10,019 nucleotides of DNA from JAAXTX01 sp037139695 (GCA_037139695.1 JBAXFX010000050.1:1-10019); one strand, 5' to 3'. Counted from the stretch's first letter, positions 1 to 5,336 are shown. Translations and numbers: made by a program. The notes: a model not told the origin generated them from the letters alone.

Positions 1-7
1 CGGAAAA

Positions 8-51
8 GTCCAGTTTCTATCTTTAAATCAGTCCACTTTCTATTTTTAAAT
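8..51. repeat. Tandem pair of 21-bp direct repeats at the window edge
   Basis: Bases 8-28 and 31-51 match at 19 of 21 positions, with a 23-bp period; each unit starts GTCCA and ends TTTAAAT. The array may continue to the left outside the window. Subterminal repeats of this kind occur at ends of some insertion sequences (for example the IS21 family), so this could be the edge of an element, but no transposase is visible here and that reading is a guess. Confidence 0.5.
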
Positions 52-70
52 AACACCGGTTATGCGAAGG

Positions 71-99
71 TTGATTTTTCCTTTCGGAAGTGCTATACT
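71..99 (+). promoter_or_regulatory. Sigma-70-type promoter of the muramidase-like gene
   Basis: TTGATT (71-76), a 17-bp spacer and TATACT (94-99), with TGC directly before the -10 (extended -10). Transcription should begin near base 106, about 95 nt before the chosen ATG at 201 and only about 16 nt before the hairpin at 122-144. Confidence 0.75.
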
Positions 100-121
100 A
101 TAACCAGATGAATAGGAAGGG

Positions 122-146
122 AAAGACCGGGTGACCCGGTCTTTTT
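122..146 (+). terminator. Intrinsic terminator hairpin inside the leader
   Basis: Perfect 10-bp stem AAAGACCGGG / CCCGGTCTTT with loop TGA, followed by further T residues. It sits between promoter 71-99 and the gene at 201, so it would act on that promoter's own transcript (attenuator). The symmetric A/T flanks also allow leftward function. A miniature reading frame ATG (108) to TGA (132-134) overlaps it; its stop codon is exactly the loop. Confidence 0.75.
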
Positions 147-200
147 ATATGGAAATTTCATTAGAATCCTTTGATAAGGGAAAAAACAAAGACAGAGACT

Positions 201-848
201 ATGAAACGCACGACTCCCGTCGCCAAGAAGGGCGACAAAAAAAAGAAAAACAGCCCAGTACAGGACGAAAGTGTCCTGTATCTTTCCGTCCTTCTGGCCT
301 CGGTCGGATTCATCGCCCTTTTGATCTCGGCCGCCGCTACAGGCGTCGGATATGATATTGACGCGGTCGGAACGGCCCCTGTAGCCACTTCGCATGCAAA
401 GACCCGGTTCGAGCGTGAAGTGGGAAAGATGGTCGAGGGAAGTCCGATTGAGGCAATGGTACCGTATATCGCTCGGCAGGATCCCGAGACGGCGAAATTC
501 CTTATCTCCATAGCCAAACATGAATCGAACTGGGGCAAGCTTTCCCCGAAGGACTATGCCGGACGGACCTGCTATAACTACTGGGGATTCCGCGGAAGCG
601 GAGACAATATCACCGCGAGCGGATATTCATGTTTTGGAAGTCCTAAGGAGGCGGTTGCCGTCGTGGGTTCCCGGCTTGATTACCTTGTACACGGATTAGC
701 GCTTGATACCCCGCAGGAGTTGGTCGTCTGGAAATGCGGTTCTTCCTGTGTCGGGCATTCGCCGGCGGACGTGAACCGATGGATCGGGAATGTGGACTTT
801 TATTCAAAGAAAGTGGAACGGGTTGCCGGAGTCGATGCAAGCCGATAA
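201..848 (+). CDS. Membrane-anchored glucosaminidase/lysozyme-like protein
   Basis: Encodes 215 residues. A short Lys-rich cytoplasmic tail (residues 1-18) precedes one membrane segment (about 25-47, rich in L, A, V, I), then an extracytoplasmic domain. Residues 95-205 have the pattern of peptidoglycan-cleaving glucosaminidase/lysozyme-like folds: SIAKHESNWG with Glu108 as the probable catalytic acid, then CYNYWGF (124-130), which resembles the N-x-x-G motif region of the family, and a C-terminal helix with the W-I-G-N-V-x-F-Y-S-K-K ending common in such domains. Four cysteines (124, 144, 179, 183) could form two disulfides outside the membrane. A GTG further upstream (171) would add ten residues; ATG 201 was preferred because the Lys-rich tail and membrane anchor start there, though the ribosome binding site is weak. 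Likely role is cell wall remodelling at the outer face of the membrane; substrate and exact bond are not shown. It stands alone between its own promoter and terminator. Confidence 0.8.
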   Translation: MKRTTPVAKKGDKKKKNSPVQDESVLYLSVLLASVGFIALLISAAATGVGYDIDAVGTAPVATSHAKTRFEREVGKMVEGSPIEAMVPYIARQDPETAKFLISIAKHESNWGKLSPKDYAGRTCYNYWGFRGSGDNITASGYSCFGSPKEAVAVVGSRLDYLVHGLALDTPQELVVWKCGSSCVGHSPADVNRWIGNVDFYSKKVERVAGVDASR

Positions 849-865
849 AAAGGGGTATTTCACAG

Positions 866-899
866 ACCGGTCCGACACTTCCGTCGGGCCGGTTTTTTT
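866..899 (+). terminator. Terminator of the muramidase-like gene
   Basis: Eleven-bp stem ACCGGTCCGAC / GTCGGGCCGGT with one G-T pair, a six-base loop and a run of seven T, starting 17 nt after the TAA stop. Canonical Rho-independent form. Confidence 0.9.
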
Positions 900-969
900 G
901 TCGCCATATCGTATCCGGATGCGCTGCCGATATTCGCGTGAACGGAAAAAAGGCTGAGTAAAGCGACGC

Positions 970-998
970 TTGCACGGTTTTTTGCCTTGTGCTATTAT
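970..998 (+). promoter_or_regulatory. Promoter of the anaerobic ribonucleotide reductase cluster
   Basis: TTGCAC (970-975), 17-bp spacer, TATTAT (993-998) preceded by TGC (extended -10). Predicted start near base 1005 gives a leader of about 53 nt before ATG 1058. This is the only clear promoter seen for nrdD, the radical-domain gene and nrdG, so they are probably co-transcribed. No convincing NrdR box pair is visible around it. Confidence 0.7.
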
Positions 999-1057
999 TT
1001 CCCTTGCAACCACAACATATAGTTGAAAAAACAGATAATCAGACAATAAAACCGCGT

Positions 1058-3202
1058 ATGGCTCAAGTGGGAACGACGAAAAAGAAGGGAGTATCGTCCA
1101 CGGCGACGAAGAAGGCGGTGGCCGTGAAGAGTACTCCGAAGAAGGCGGTAAAAAAGCCTGCTATCAAGGCTGATTTCCGGAAGGTCGTGAAGCGTGATGG
1201 GAGGACGGTTCCGTTCGAAGAAACGAAGATCGTGACGGCCGTAGCGAAGGCGCTCGAGGCGACCGGCGAGGGGAGTGTCGCGGACGCGAAGCGGGTCGCA
1301 TCGAAGACCGTGAGTCTGCTCCGCAAGGAATTCAAGAACGGTATCATGCCATCGGTCGAGGACGTGCAGGACATGGTGGAGCGCGTGCTCATGATTCTTG
1401 ATTTCGAGGAGACCGCCAAGTCGTATATCCTCTATCGTGAGGAACGCCGAAAATTGCGCGATATCGAGAAGTCACTCGACGATTCGTCCGACCTCGTGGA
1501 CAAGTACCTCAAGGAAATGGACTGGCGGGTCAAGGAGAACGCGAATATGGCGTATTCCCTCCAGGGCCTGAACAACTATATCGCGTCCATCGTCAGTTCG
1601 CGCTACTGGATGAATCGTGTGTATCCGGCCGAGATTCGTAAGGCGCACGAGGACGGCGATGTACACCTGCACGACCTTCAGCAGATTTCGGCATACTGTT
1701 GCGGTTGGGACCTGCACGACCTTATCCGCCGAGGGTTCACCGGCGTGCCGGGAAAGATCTCCTCGGGTCCGTCGAAGCACTTCTCCGCGCTTCTGGGACA
1801 GATGGTGAACTTCATTTACACGCTCCAGGGCGAGGTCGCCGGAGCACAAGCGTTCTCGAACTTCGATACGTTGCTCGCGCCCTATATCCGCTATGACAAG
1901 CTCTCGTACAAGCAGGTGAAGCAGGAAATCCAGTCGTTCGTGTTTAATATGAATGTCTCGACCCGGGTCGGTTTCCAGACCCCGTTCTCGAACATCACCC
2001 TCGATATCACCGCCCCGAAGGCGCTCGCGGGCCAGGCGGTCATCATCGGTGGCGAGCCGAAGAACGAGACCTACGGCGAGTTCCAGGATGAGATGAACAT
2101 GATCAACCGCGCGTTCGCGGAGGTCATGATGGAAGGGGACTCGAGCGGCCGCGTGTTCACCTTCCCGATCCCGACCTATAATATTACCAAGGAATTCGAC
2201 TGGAACGACGACCGGTTCCGCCCGATTTGGGAAATGACCGCCAAATATGGCATTCCGTACTTCGCGAACTTCGTGAATTCCGACATGGATCCGGAAGATG
2301 CCCGCTCGATGTGTTGTCGGCTCCGTTTGGATAACCGCGAGCTCCACAAGCGCGGTGGCGGACTCTTCGGTGCGGCGCCTTTGACCGGATCGGTGGGCGT
2401 GGCGACCGTCAATATGCCGAGAATCGGCTACCTAGCCAAGAACGAGAAGGAATTCTTCGAACGGCTTGAGAAATACATGGATATCGCCAAGGCGAGCCTT
2501 GAGATCAAACGGAAGATTGTCGAACAGATGACCGATCGCGGACTCTATCCGTATACCAAGTTCTATCTCGCGCCGATCAAGGGACGTCGCGGACAGTACT
2601 GGGCGAATCACTTCTCAACAATCGGACTCATCGGCATGAACGAGGCGATCGTGAACCTCTTGGGTACCGATATCACGACGAAAAAGGGGCAAGCCTTCGC
2701 GGAAAAGGTTTTGGAACGCATGCGCAAGCGCATCATCGGCTATCAGAAGGAGACCGGAAACCTCTACAATCTGGAGGCGACGCCGGGAGAAGGGACCTCT
2801 CATCGACTCGCGGCGATCGATCGCGAGAAATACAAGGATATAGTCTTTGCGAATGACGATGCGGTCCGCAAACAGGGTGCGCAGCCGTACTATACCAATT
2901 CTTCGCAGCTCCCGGTCGGGTTTACGGACGATATTTTCGAGGCGCTTGAGCTGCAGGACAGGCTCCAGACGAAGTACACGGGTGGCACGGTCCTTCATGG
3001 GTTCCTCGGCGAACGGATTTGGGACGTGGACGCGACGAAGAACCTGGTCCGGCGCATCGCGGAAAAGTACAAGCTGCCGTATTTCACCCTGACCCCCACC
3101 TTCAGTGTTTGTCCGGTGCACGGGTACATCGCGGGTGAGCATCATGTCTGTCCGCAGTGTGTCGCGGATGCCGGAGTGAAGGACTATGCGATCGCGGAGT
3201 AG
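1058..3202 (+). CDS. nrdD: Anaerobic ribonucleoside-triphosphate reductase, catalytic body without glycyl radical segment
   Basis: Class III ribonucleotide reductase: reduces ribonucleoside triphosphates to deoxy forms without oxygen, in the cytoplasm. The 714 residues hold a basic tail (1-37, eleven Lys, no acidic residue), an ATP-cone (about 39-135, starting FRKVVKRDGRTVPFEETKIV) and the ten-stranded barrel domain, with the signatures HLHDLQQISAYCCGWDL (about 201-217), NVSTRVGFQTPFSNITLD and SMCCRLRLDNRELHKRGGG (C419/C420, the probable thiyl-radical region). A C-terminal zinc site follows, CPVHGY...CPQC with ligands C685, H688, C698, C701. The protein ends 13 residues after C701. The R-x-x-G-Y radical segment that normally follows is absent and is encoded by the next gene. 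Start: ATG 1058 was chosen over an upstream GTG (989) because 989 lies inside the promoter. Termination is TAG, 59 nt before the partner gene and in a different frame, with further stops between, so a single base error does not rejoin them. Confidence 0.93.
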   Translation: MAQVGTTKKKGVSSTATKKAVAVKSTPKKAVKKPAIKADFRKVVKRDGRTVPFEETKIVTAVAKALEATGEGSVADAKRVASKTVSLLRKEFKNGIMPSVEDVQDMVERVLMILDFEETAKSYILYREERRKLRDIEKSLDDSSDLVDKYLKEMDWRVKENANMAYSLQGLNNYIASIVSSRYWMNRVYPAEIRKAHEDGDVHLHDLQQISAYCCGWDLHDLIRRGFTGVPGKISSGPSKHFSALLGQMVNFIYTLQGEVAGAQAFSNFDTLLAPYIRYDKLSYKQVKQEIQSFVFNMNVSTRVGFQTPFSNITLDITAPKALAGQAVIIGGEPKNETYGEFQDEMNMINRAFAEVMMEGDSSGRVFTFPIPTYNITKEFDWNDDRFRPIWEMTAKYGIPYFANFVNSDMDPEDARSMCCRLRLDNRELHKRGGGLFGAAPLTGSVGVATVNMPRIGYLAKNEKEFFERLEKYMDIAKASLEIKRKIVEQMTDRGLYPYTKFYLAPIKGRRGQYWANHFSTIGLIGMNEAIVNLLGTDITTKKGQAFAEKVLERMRKRIIGYQKETGNLYNLEATPGEGTSHRLAAIDREKYKDIVFANDDAVRKQGAQPYYTNSSQLPVGFTDDIFEALELQDRLQTKYTGGTVLHGFLGERIWDVDATKNLVRRIAEKYKLPYFTLTPTFSVCPVHGYIAGEHHVCPQCVADAGVKDYAIAE

Positions 3203-3261
3203 CCGATTCGTCTATCGATACGCCAATAAATAAGTAAATAATAAGTAGGGAACATAAACAT

Positions 3262-3522
3262 ATGCAGAAGCATGTCTGTCATGACTGCGGAAAGGAAATC
3301 GGGAAGGGTGGGAAATATATGCCGTACGAGGCTGGTGGTGCTTCGTTCGTGAAGTGTGAGTCGTGCCATACGGCCGATCCCATCCTCAGGAACTTCCAGG
3401 AGGCCGAGGTGTACTCCCGCATCGTGGGGTATATCCGCCCCATCAAACAGTGGAACAAAGCCAAACGGCAGGAGTTCCAGGACCGGTTGACGTTCGCGTC
3501 GACGATGGCTTGTGATTGCTAG
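3262..3522 (+). CDS. Separate glycyl-radical subunit for NrdD (zinc ribbon plus radical domain)
   Basis: Encodes 86 residues. Residues 49-78 (EVYSRIVGYIRP, then KQWNKAKRQEF and QDRLTF) match the C-terminal end of class III ribonucleotide reductases, including the R-x-x-G-Y core; Gly56 is the expected radical carrier. Residues 6-35 form a C-x2-C...C-x2-C ribbon (C6, C9, C32, C35) that is additional to the zinc site already present in the large protein. The C-terminus ends C-D-C (C84, C86). The gene has its own ATG and a purine-rich GTAGGGAA upstream, and an in-frame stop at 3235-3237 excludes a longer N-terminus. It lies between nrdD and nrdG. By inference it docks on the NrdD barrel and is the substrate of NrdG, which would abstract H from Gly56. 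This parallels GrcA (YfiD), the stand-alone radical domain that rescues oxygen-cut pyruvate formate-lyase. Family assignment is firm; the working of the split enzyme is inferred. Confidence 0.88.
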   Translation: MQKHVCHDCGKEIGKGGKYMPYEAGGASFVKCESCHTADPILRNFQEAEVYSRIVGYIRPIKQWNKAKRQEFQDRLTFASTMACDC

Positions 3523-3549
3523 GTATCGGATCGATCAGTTAGTTAAATT

Positions 3550-3590
3550 TTTCGAAGGCTCAATCCTCTCCGAAGGTTGAGCCTTCGAAA
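3550..3590 (+). promoter_or_regulatory. Long intercistronic hairpin before nrdG
   Basis: Fourteen-bp perfect stem TTTCGAAGGCTCAA / TTGAGCCTTCGAAA with a 13-nt loop, in the 81-nt gap between the radical-subunit gene and nrdG. Only a weak T-containing stretch follows (GTCTTTG), so it is a poor terminator; it may instead protect upstream mRNA ends, partly attenuate nrdG, or set the protein ratio. A TTG that could extend nrdG upstream (3577) falls in the right arm and is not a credible start. Confidence 0.75.
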
Positions 3591-3603
3591 GTCTTTGTCG
3601 CGT

Positions 3604-4305
3604 ATGTTGCTTGCCGGATTCCAAAAAATGACCTTGATCGATTATCCGGGAAAGATTGCCACGACCGTCTTCACGGTCGGATGCAATCTCCGGTGTCCGT
3701 TCTGCCATAATCCCGAGTTGGTGGAGCCGACGGCTGAGGCGGTGAAGACGTTTAAGGGAGGGGAGAAGGCATTTTTCGACTTTTTGGAGAAACGGAAAGG
3801 GATTCTCGACGGGGTTTGTATCACCGGCGGGGAGCCGACGGTGCAAAAGGACATCGTGCCGTTTATCCGTCGTATCAAGGAGATGGGATTCGTTGTCAAA
3901 CTCGACTCGAACGGGACTCGTCCGGAGATTCTCGAAGAAGTGTTTCGGGAAGGGTTGGTCGATTATGTGGCGATGGATATTAAGAACGGGATGGATAGGT
4001 ATGCCGAAACGGTGCGGGTCACGGTCGATGAAGAGAAGATTCGGAATAGTATCCAACTGATTATGAAGAGTGGCGTGCCGTACGAGTTCCGTACGACCGT
4101 GGTGCCTGGTATCCATACCGAAGAGGATTTCGACGGGATTGCGAAACTCATCAGGGGTGCCCGGGCCTACTATCTCCAGGAATTCCGGGATATGACGATC
4201 CTCGATCCGTTGCTCAGGGAACAGGCGAAAGGGAAGTCGGTCGACCTCGAGAAGGCGGCGGCACGGATGCGGAAGGCCGTGAAGACGGTCGGGATACGGA
4301 AGTAG
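3604..4305 (+). CDS. nrdG: Anaerobic ribonucleotide reductase activase, radical SAM
   Basis: Encodes 233 residues. It begins MLLAGFQKMTLIDYPGKIA, the usual opening of NrdG-like/PFL-activase-like radical SAM proteins. The [4Fe-4S] cluster motif C-x3-C-x2-C is C27, C31, C34 (CNLRCPFCHNPELV), and the SAM-binding GGEP sequence follows (CITGGEPTVQKD). Then come KLDSNGTRPE and a YVAMDIKNGMDRY segment, both typical of this group. Function: reductive cleavage of S-adenosylmethionine to create the glycyl radical on the reductase, here presumably on Gly56 of the separate small subunit. It is longer than the compact E. coli NrdG and closer to the longer activase type found with thermophile-like NrdD enzymes. 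ATG 3604 was chosen because the family signature begins there; no good ribosome binding site is visible. No terminator follows directly; the bidirectional one at 4681-4710 is the first. Confidence 0.92.
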   Translation: MLLAGFQKMTLIDYPGKIATTVFTVGCNLRCPFCHNPELVEPTAEAVKTFKGGEKAFFDFLEKRKGILDGVCITGGEPTVQKDIVPFIRRIKEMGFVVKLDSNGTRPEILEEVFREGLVDYVAMDIKNGMDRYAETVRVTVDEEKIRNSIQLIMKSGVPYEFRTTVVPGIHTEEDFDGIAKLIRGARAYYLQEFRDMTILDPLLREQAKGKSVDLEKAAARMRKAVKTVGIRK

Positions 4306-4331
4306 GATGGGAATAGAGGAATTGATAACTT

Positions 4332-4586
4332 AGTATCTATCTCAAATCTCAACGTCTATATAAGCCAAAAAATTCGCTTGCCGGCTGAAATCCGAAAATT
4401 TCGGCTACCCCGACCGTCTCGCCAAGCGATCGTCGCGGGCGGACAAACCATTCAAAAATCGTCAGGTTACAATAGTAGCCCTCCTCATTTTTCATGGTTT
4501 TTCACCCAGAGGGTGACCAACCTCTGGTTGGCGCTCCAACGAAATTTTCGGATTTACAGCTCGACATGAGATTTGAGATAGATACT
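4332..4586. repeat. Nested inverted-repeat element, possible structured RNA or fold-back element
   Basis: Outer arms 4332-4351 and 4567-4586 are perfect 20-bp inverted repeats (left arm starts AGTATCTATC). Inside them, 4384-4403 and 4540-4560 form a second inverted repeat (left arm starts GCTGAAATCC) with a single-base insertion. Further in, GGCTAC (4403-4408) can pair with GTAGCC (4475-4480), and two adjacent short hairpins occupy 4502-4531. The left arm of the inner repeat can also fold by itself (GCTGAAAT with ATTTCGGC). No open frame of note is present and no flanking target-site duplication was found. This could be a MITE-like fold-back element or a structured transcript downstream of nrdG. 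Confidence 0.65.
4502..4531 (+). repeat. Paired 15-nt triloop palindromes, copy 1
   Basis: Two perfect hairpins abut without spacer: TCACCC-AGA-GGGTGA (4502-4516) and CCAACC-TCT-GGTTGG (4517-4531), each a 6-bp stem with 3-nt loop. The loops AGA and TCT are complementary. A second copy with the same design lies inverted at 5134-5163. TTGG at the end can alternatively pair with CCAA at 4536-4539. Confidence 0.7.
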
Positions 4587-4617
4587 TACAACTTACAACC
4601 GAGAACAGAAGACAGGA
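4583..4617. repeat. Degenerate heptamer repeat (AACNNNN type)
   Basis: Five 7-bp units in register: TACTTAC (4583), AACTTAC (4590), then AACCGAG, AACAGAA and GACAGGA. The first unit overlaps the right arm of the inverted repeat. The same AAC-initial 7-bp rhythm recurs at 5200-5234. Confidence 0.55.
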
Positions 4618-4639
4618 GTAGGGACATGGAGTGTGAGTC

Positions 4640-4667
4640 GTAGAGACAGGGTATGCCCCGTCTCTAC
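4640..4667. repeat. Twelve-bp palindrome
   Basis: GTAGAGACAGGG (4640-4651), loop TATG, CCCCGTCTCTAC (4656-4667): 11 of 12 positions pair. No T-run follows. Palindromes of GTAGAGACGGGG type are dispersed in intergenic DNA of several bacterial phyla as far as I recall, so this is probably a dispersed repeat and not a site specific to nrdG. Confidence 0.6.
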
Positions 4668-4680
4668 CGTAAGAAAAGAA

Positions 4681-4710
4681 AAATCCGCCCGAAAAGGGCG
4701 GATTTTTTTT
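4681..4710. terminator. Bidirectional terminator between nrdG and the small minus-strand gene
   Basis: Stem AAATCCGCCC / GGGCGGATTT (10 bp), loop GAAAA, with eight T in a row (4703-4710) to the right and TTCTTTTC on the minus strand to the left. It can stop transcription from nrdG and, 18 nt past the stop at 4723, from the minus-strand small gene. Confidence 0.9.
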
Positions 4711-4722
4711 GGCGATCGAGGC

Positions 4723-4896
4723 TTATAACAGCCCCATGTTCCCGAAGAGGGTGAGGGTGATCACCGGCATCAGGGCAAGGAGAAATGCAAAGGCCATTTC
4801 TTCCTGTTCCAATGCTCGACGGCACCGATCACATGACTTTGACCCCTCGGTCTCGCCATGGATCTCTCCTGACGTCACCATGGAATTGTTTTCCAT
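4723..4896 (-). CDS. Small CxxC protein with C-terminal membrane segment, unknown function
   Basis: A 57-residue frame not matching any family I know. Residues 1-21 are polar (MENNSMVTSGEIHGETEGSK opens it), followed by CDRC (22-25), an acidic/basic hinge RRALEQEE, and a strongly hydrophobic end at about 34-57 (AFAFLLALMP, ITLTLF). The sense is of a tail-anchored protein with a small metal- or redox-binding CxxC just outside the membrane segment; a single CxxC would need a partner or dimer to bind zinc. The case for a real gene rests on context: a good promoter (4980-5008) points at it, and a bidirectional terminator starts 18 nt after its TAA stop. The ribosome binding site is weak. Its leader contains a terminator-like hairpin at 4932-4966. 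Confidence 0.65.
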   Translation of the reverse strand: MENNSMVTSGEIHGETEGSKSCDRCRRALEQEEMAFAFLLALMPVITLTLFGNMGLL

Positions 4897-4931
4897 AGGT
4901 TTGTGTTACGGCTTATTTTCGTAGTTCTTCA

Positions 4932-4966
4932 AATAAAAACGGGTTCCCCGACTGGGGCACCCGTTT
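4932..4966 (-). terminator. Terminator-like hairpin in the small gene's leader
   Basis: Read on the minus strand: AAACGGGT, an unpaired G, CCCC, loop AGTC, GGGG, an unpaired A, ACCCGTTT, then TTATTT. It begins about 7 nt after the predicted transcription start (near 4973) and ends about 36 nt before the start codon, so it would act as an attenuator. GTAGT at the transcript's 5' end can also pair with ACTAC (4925-4921), enclosing the hairpin. Confidence 0.75.
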
Positions 4967-4979
4967 CCACTACAAAGAC

Positions 4980-5008
4980 AGTATACACCATAAAAAGCAA
5001 AGTGTAAA
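4980..5008 (-). promoter_or_regulatory. Sigma-70-type promoter of the 57-residue protein gene
   Basis: On the minus strand TTTACA (5008-5003), 17-bp spacer, TATACT (4985-4980). It lies partly inside the heptad repeat 4992-5026. Confidence 0.7.
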
Positions 5009-5026
5009 GCGAAAAGCGAAGAGTAC
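4992..5026. repeat. Degenerate heptamer repeat (AAAGNGN type)
   Basis: Five 7-bp units in register: AAAAAGC (4992), AAAGTGT (4999), AAAGCGA (5006), AAAGCGA (5013) and AGAGTAC (5020). A related array is found after typA at 8347-8395. Confidence 0.6.
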
Positions 5027-5054
5027 GGGAACGGGAGAGAAAAACATTGTTCAG

Positions 5055-5078
5055 TTAACGGGTTAACGTATTAACGAG
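5055..5078. repeat. Three octamer repeats TTAACGNN
   Basis: TTAACG begins at 5055, 5063 and 5071, an exact 8-bp period. GTTAAC palindromes arise within it. No function is evident. Confidence 0.6.
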
Positions 5079-5133
5079 TTGGGTACGAAAAGCGGGAAAT
5101 AGTCGAAAGTCCATAAGGCCGGTAACTATTTTG

Positions 5134-5163
5134 TCAGCCGAAGGCTGATCACCCTCTGGGTGA
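5134..5163 (-). repeat. Paired 15-nt triloop palindromes, copy 2
   Basis: TCAGCC-GAA-GGCTGA (5134-5148) is directly joined to TCACCC-TCT-GGGTGA (5149-5163). On the minus strand the order is TCACCC-AGA-GGGTGA first, identical to the first half of copy 1 (4502-4516), and both copies are preceded by TTT. Lengths of stem, loop and joint are the same in both copies. Confidence 0.75.
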
Positions 5164-5199
5164 AATTTTGAAACGGGAGCGGGGTCGGAAGCCAAACGG

Positions 5200-5234
5200 A
5201 ACTTTCAACTGATAACTCACAACTAACAACGGAA
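5200..5234. repeat. Heptamer repeat (AACTNNN type)
   Basis: Units AACTTTC (5200), AACTGAT (5207), AACTCAC (5214), AACTAAC (5221) and AACGGAA (5228) keep an exact 7-bp register. Heptanucleotide arrays are known from cyanobacterial intergenic DNA; this looks similar in form, not necessarily in origin. Confidence 0.6.
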
Positions 5235-5305
5235 TCCAGAAAATGATACGAATGTTGGGAGTGGGAAAATATTTCAAGATGAAACGGAAAAGTATCAGTA
5301 TGCAA

Positions 5306-5336
5306 ATAAAAAAGCGTGTCACATTGGACCACGCTT
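5306..5336 (-). terminator. Terminator of the tandem alpha-CTD gene
   Basis: On the minus strand: AAGCGTG (5336-5330), 11-nt loop, CACGCTT (5318-5312), then TTTTATTT. It starts 26 nt after the stop codon at 5363. Confidence 0.8.

Noticed and set aside
1009..1024. NrdR box in the nrdD leader (ACAACATATAGTTG region)
   Set aside because: The symmetric half-sites CAAC/GTTG are one base too close for the 16-bp NrdR consensus, there is no second box, and the site lies downstream of the predicted transcription start.
1472..2347. Long minus-strand open frame opposite nrdD
   Set aside because: It arises from the strong G/C third-position bias of nrdD, shows no recognisable domain and lacks a promoter or ribosome binding site.
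3195..3265. A single frameshift or misread stop separating one intact nrdD gene into two
   Set aside because: The two frames differ, additional stops lie between them, the spacer reads like a translation start region, and the small protein has about 48 extra residues with a second zinc ribbon before the radical segment.
3577..3603. TTG start for nrdG at 3577
   Set aside because: It lies in the right arm of the intercistronic hairpin, and the family's N-terminal signature begins at ATG 3604.
4502..4560. Integron attC site
   Set aside because: No convincing RYYYAAC / GTTRRRY core pair with the right spacing, and no integrase or cassette structure.
4332..4586. Retron msr/msd RNA (long outer inverted repeats around a structured core)
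   Set aside because: No reverse transcriptase gene lies in the window and the core lacks a recognisable msd stem; the geometry alone is not enough.
4583..5234. CRISPR array
   Set aside because: Units are 7 or 15 nt, degenerate, and without regular spacers; no cas gene is present.
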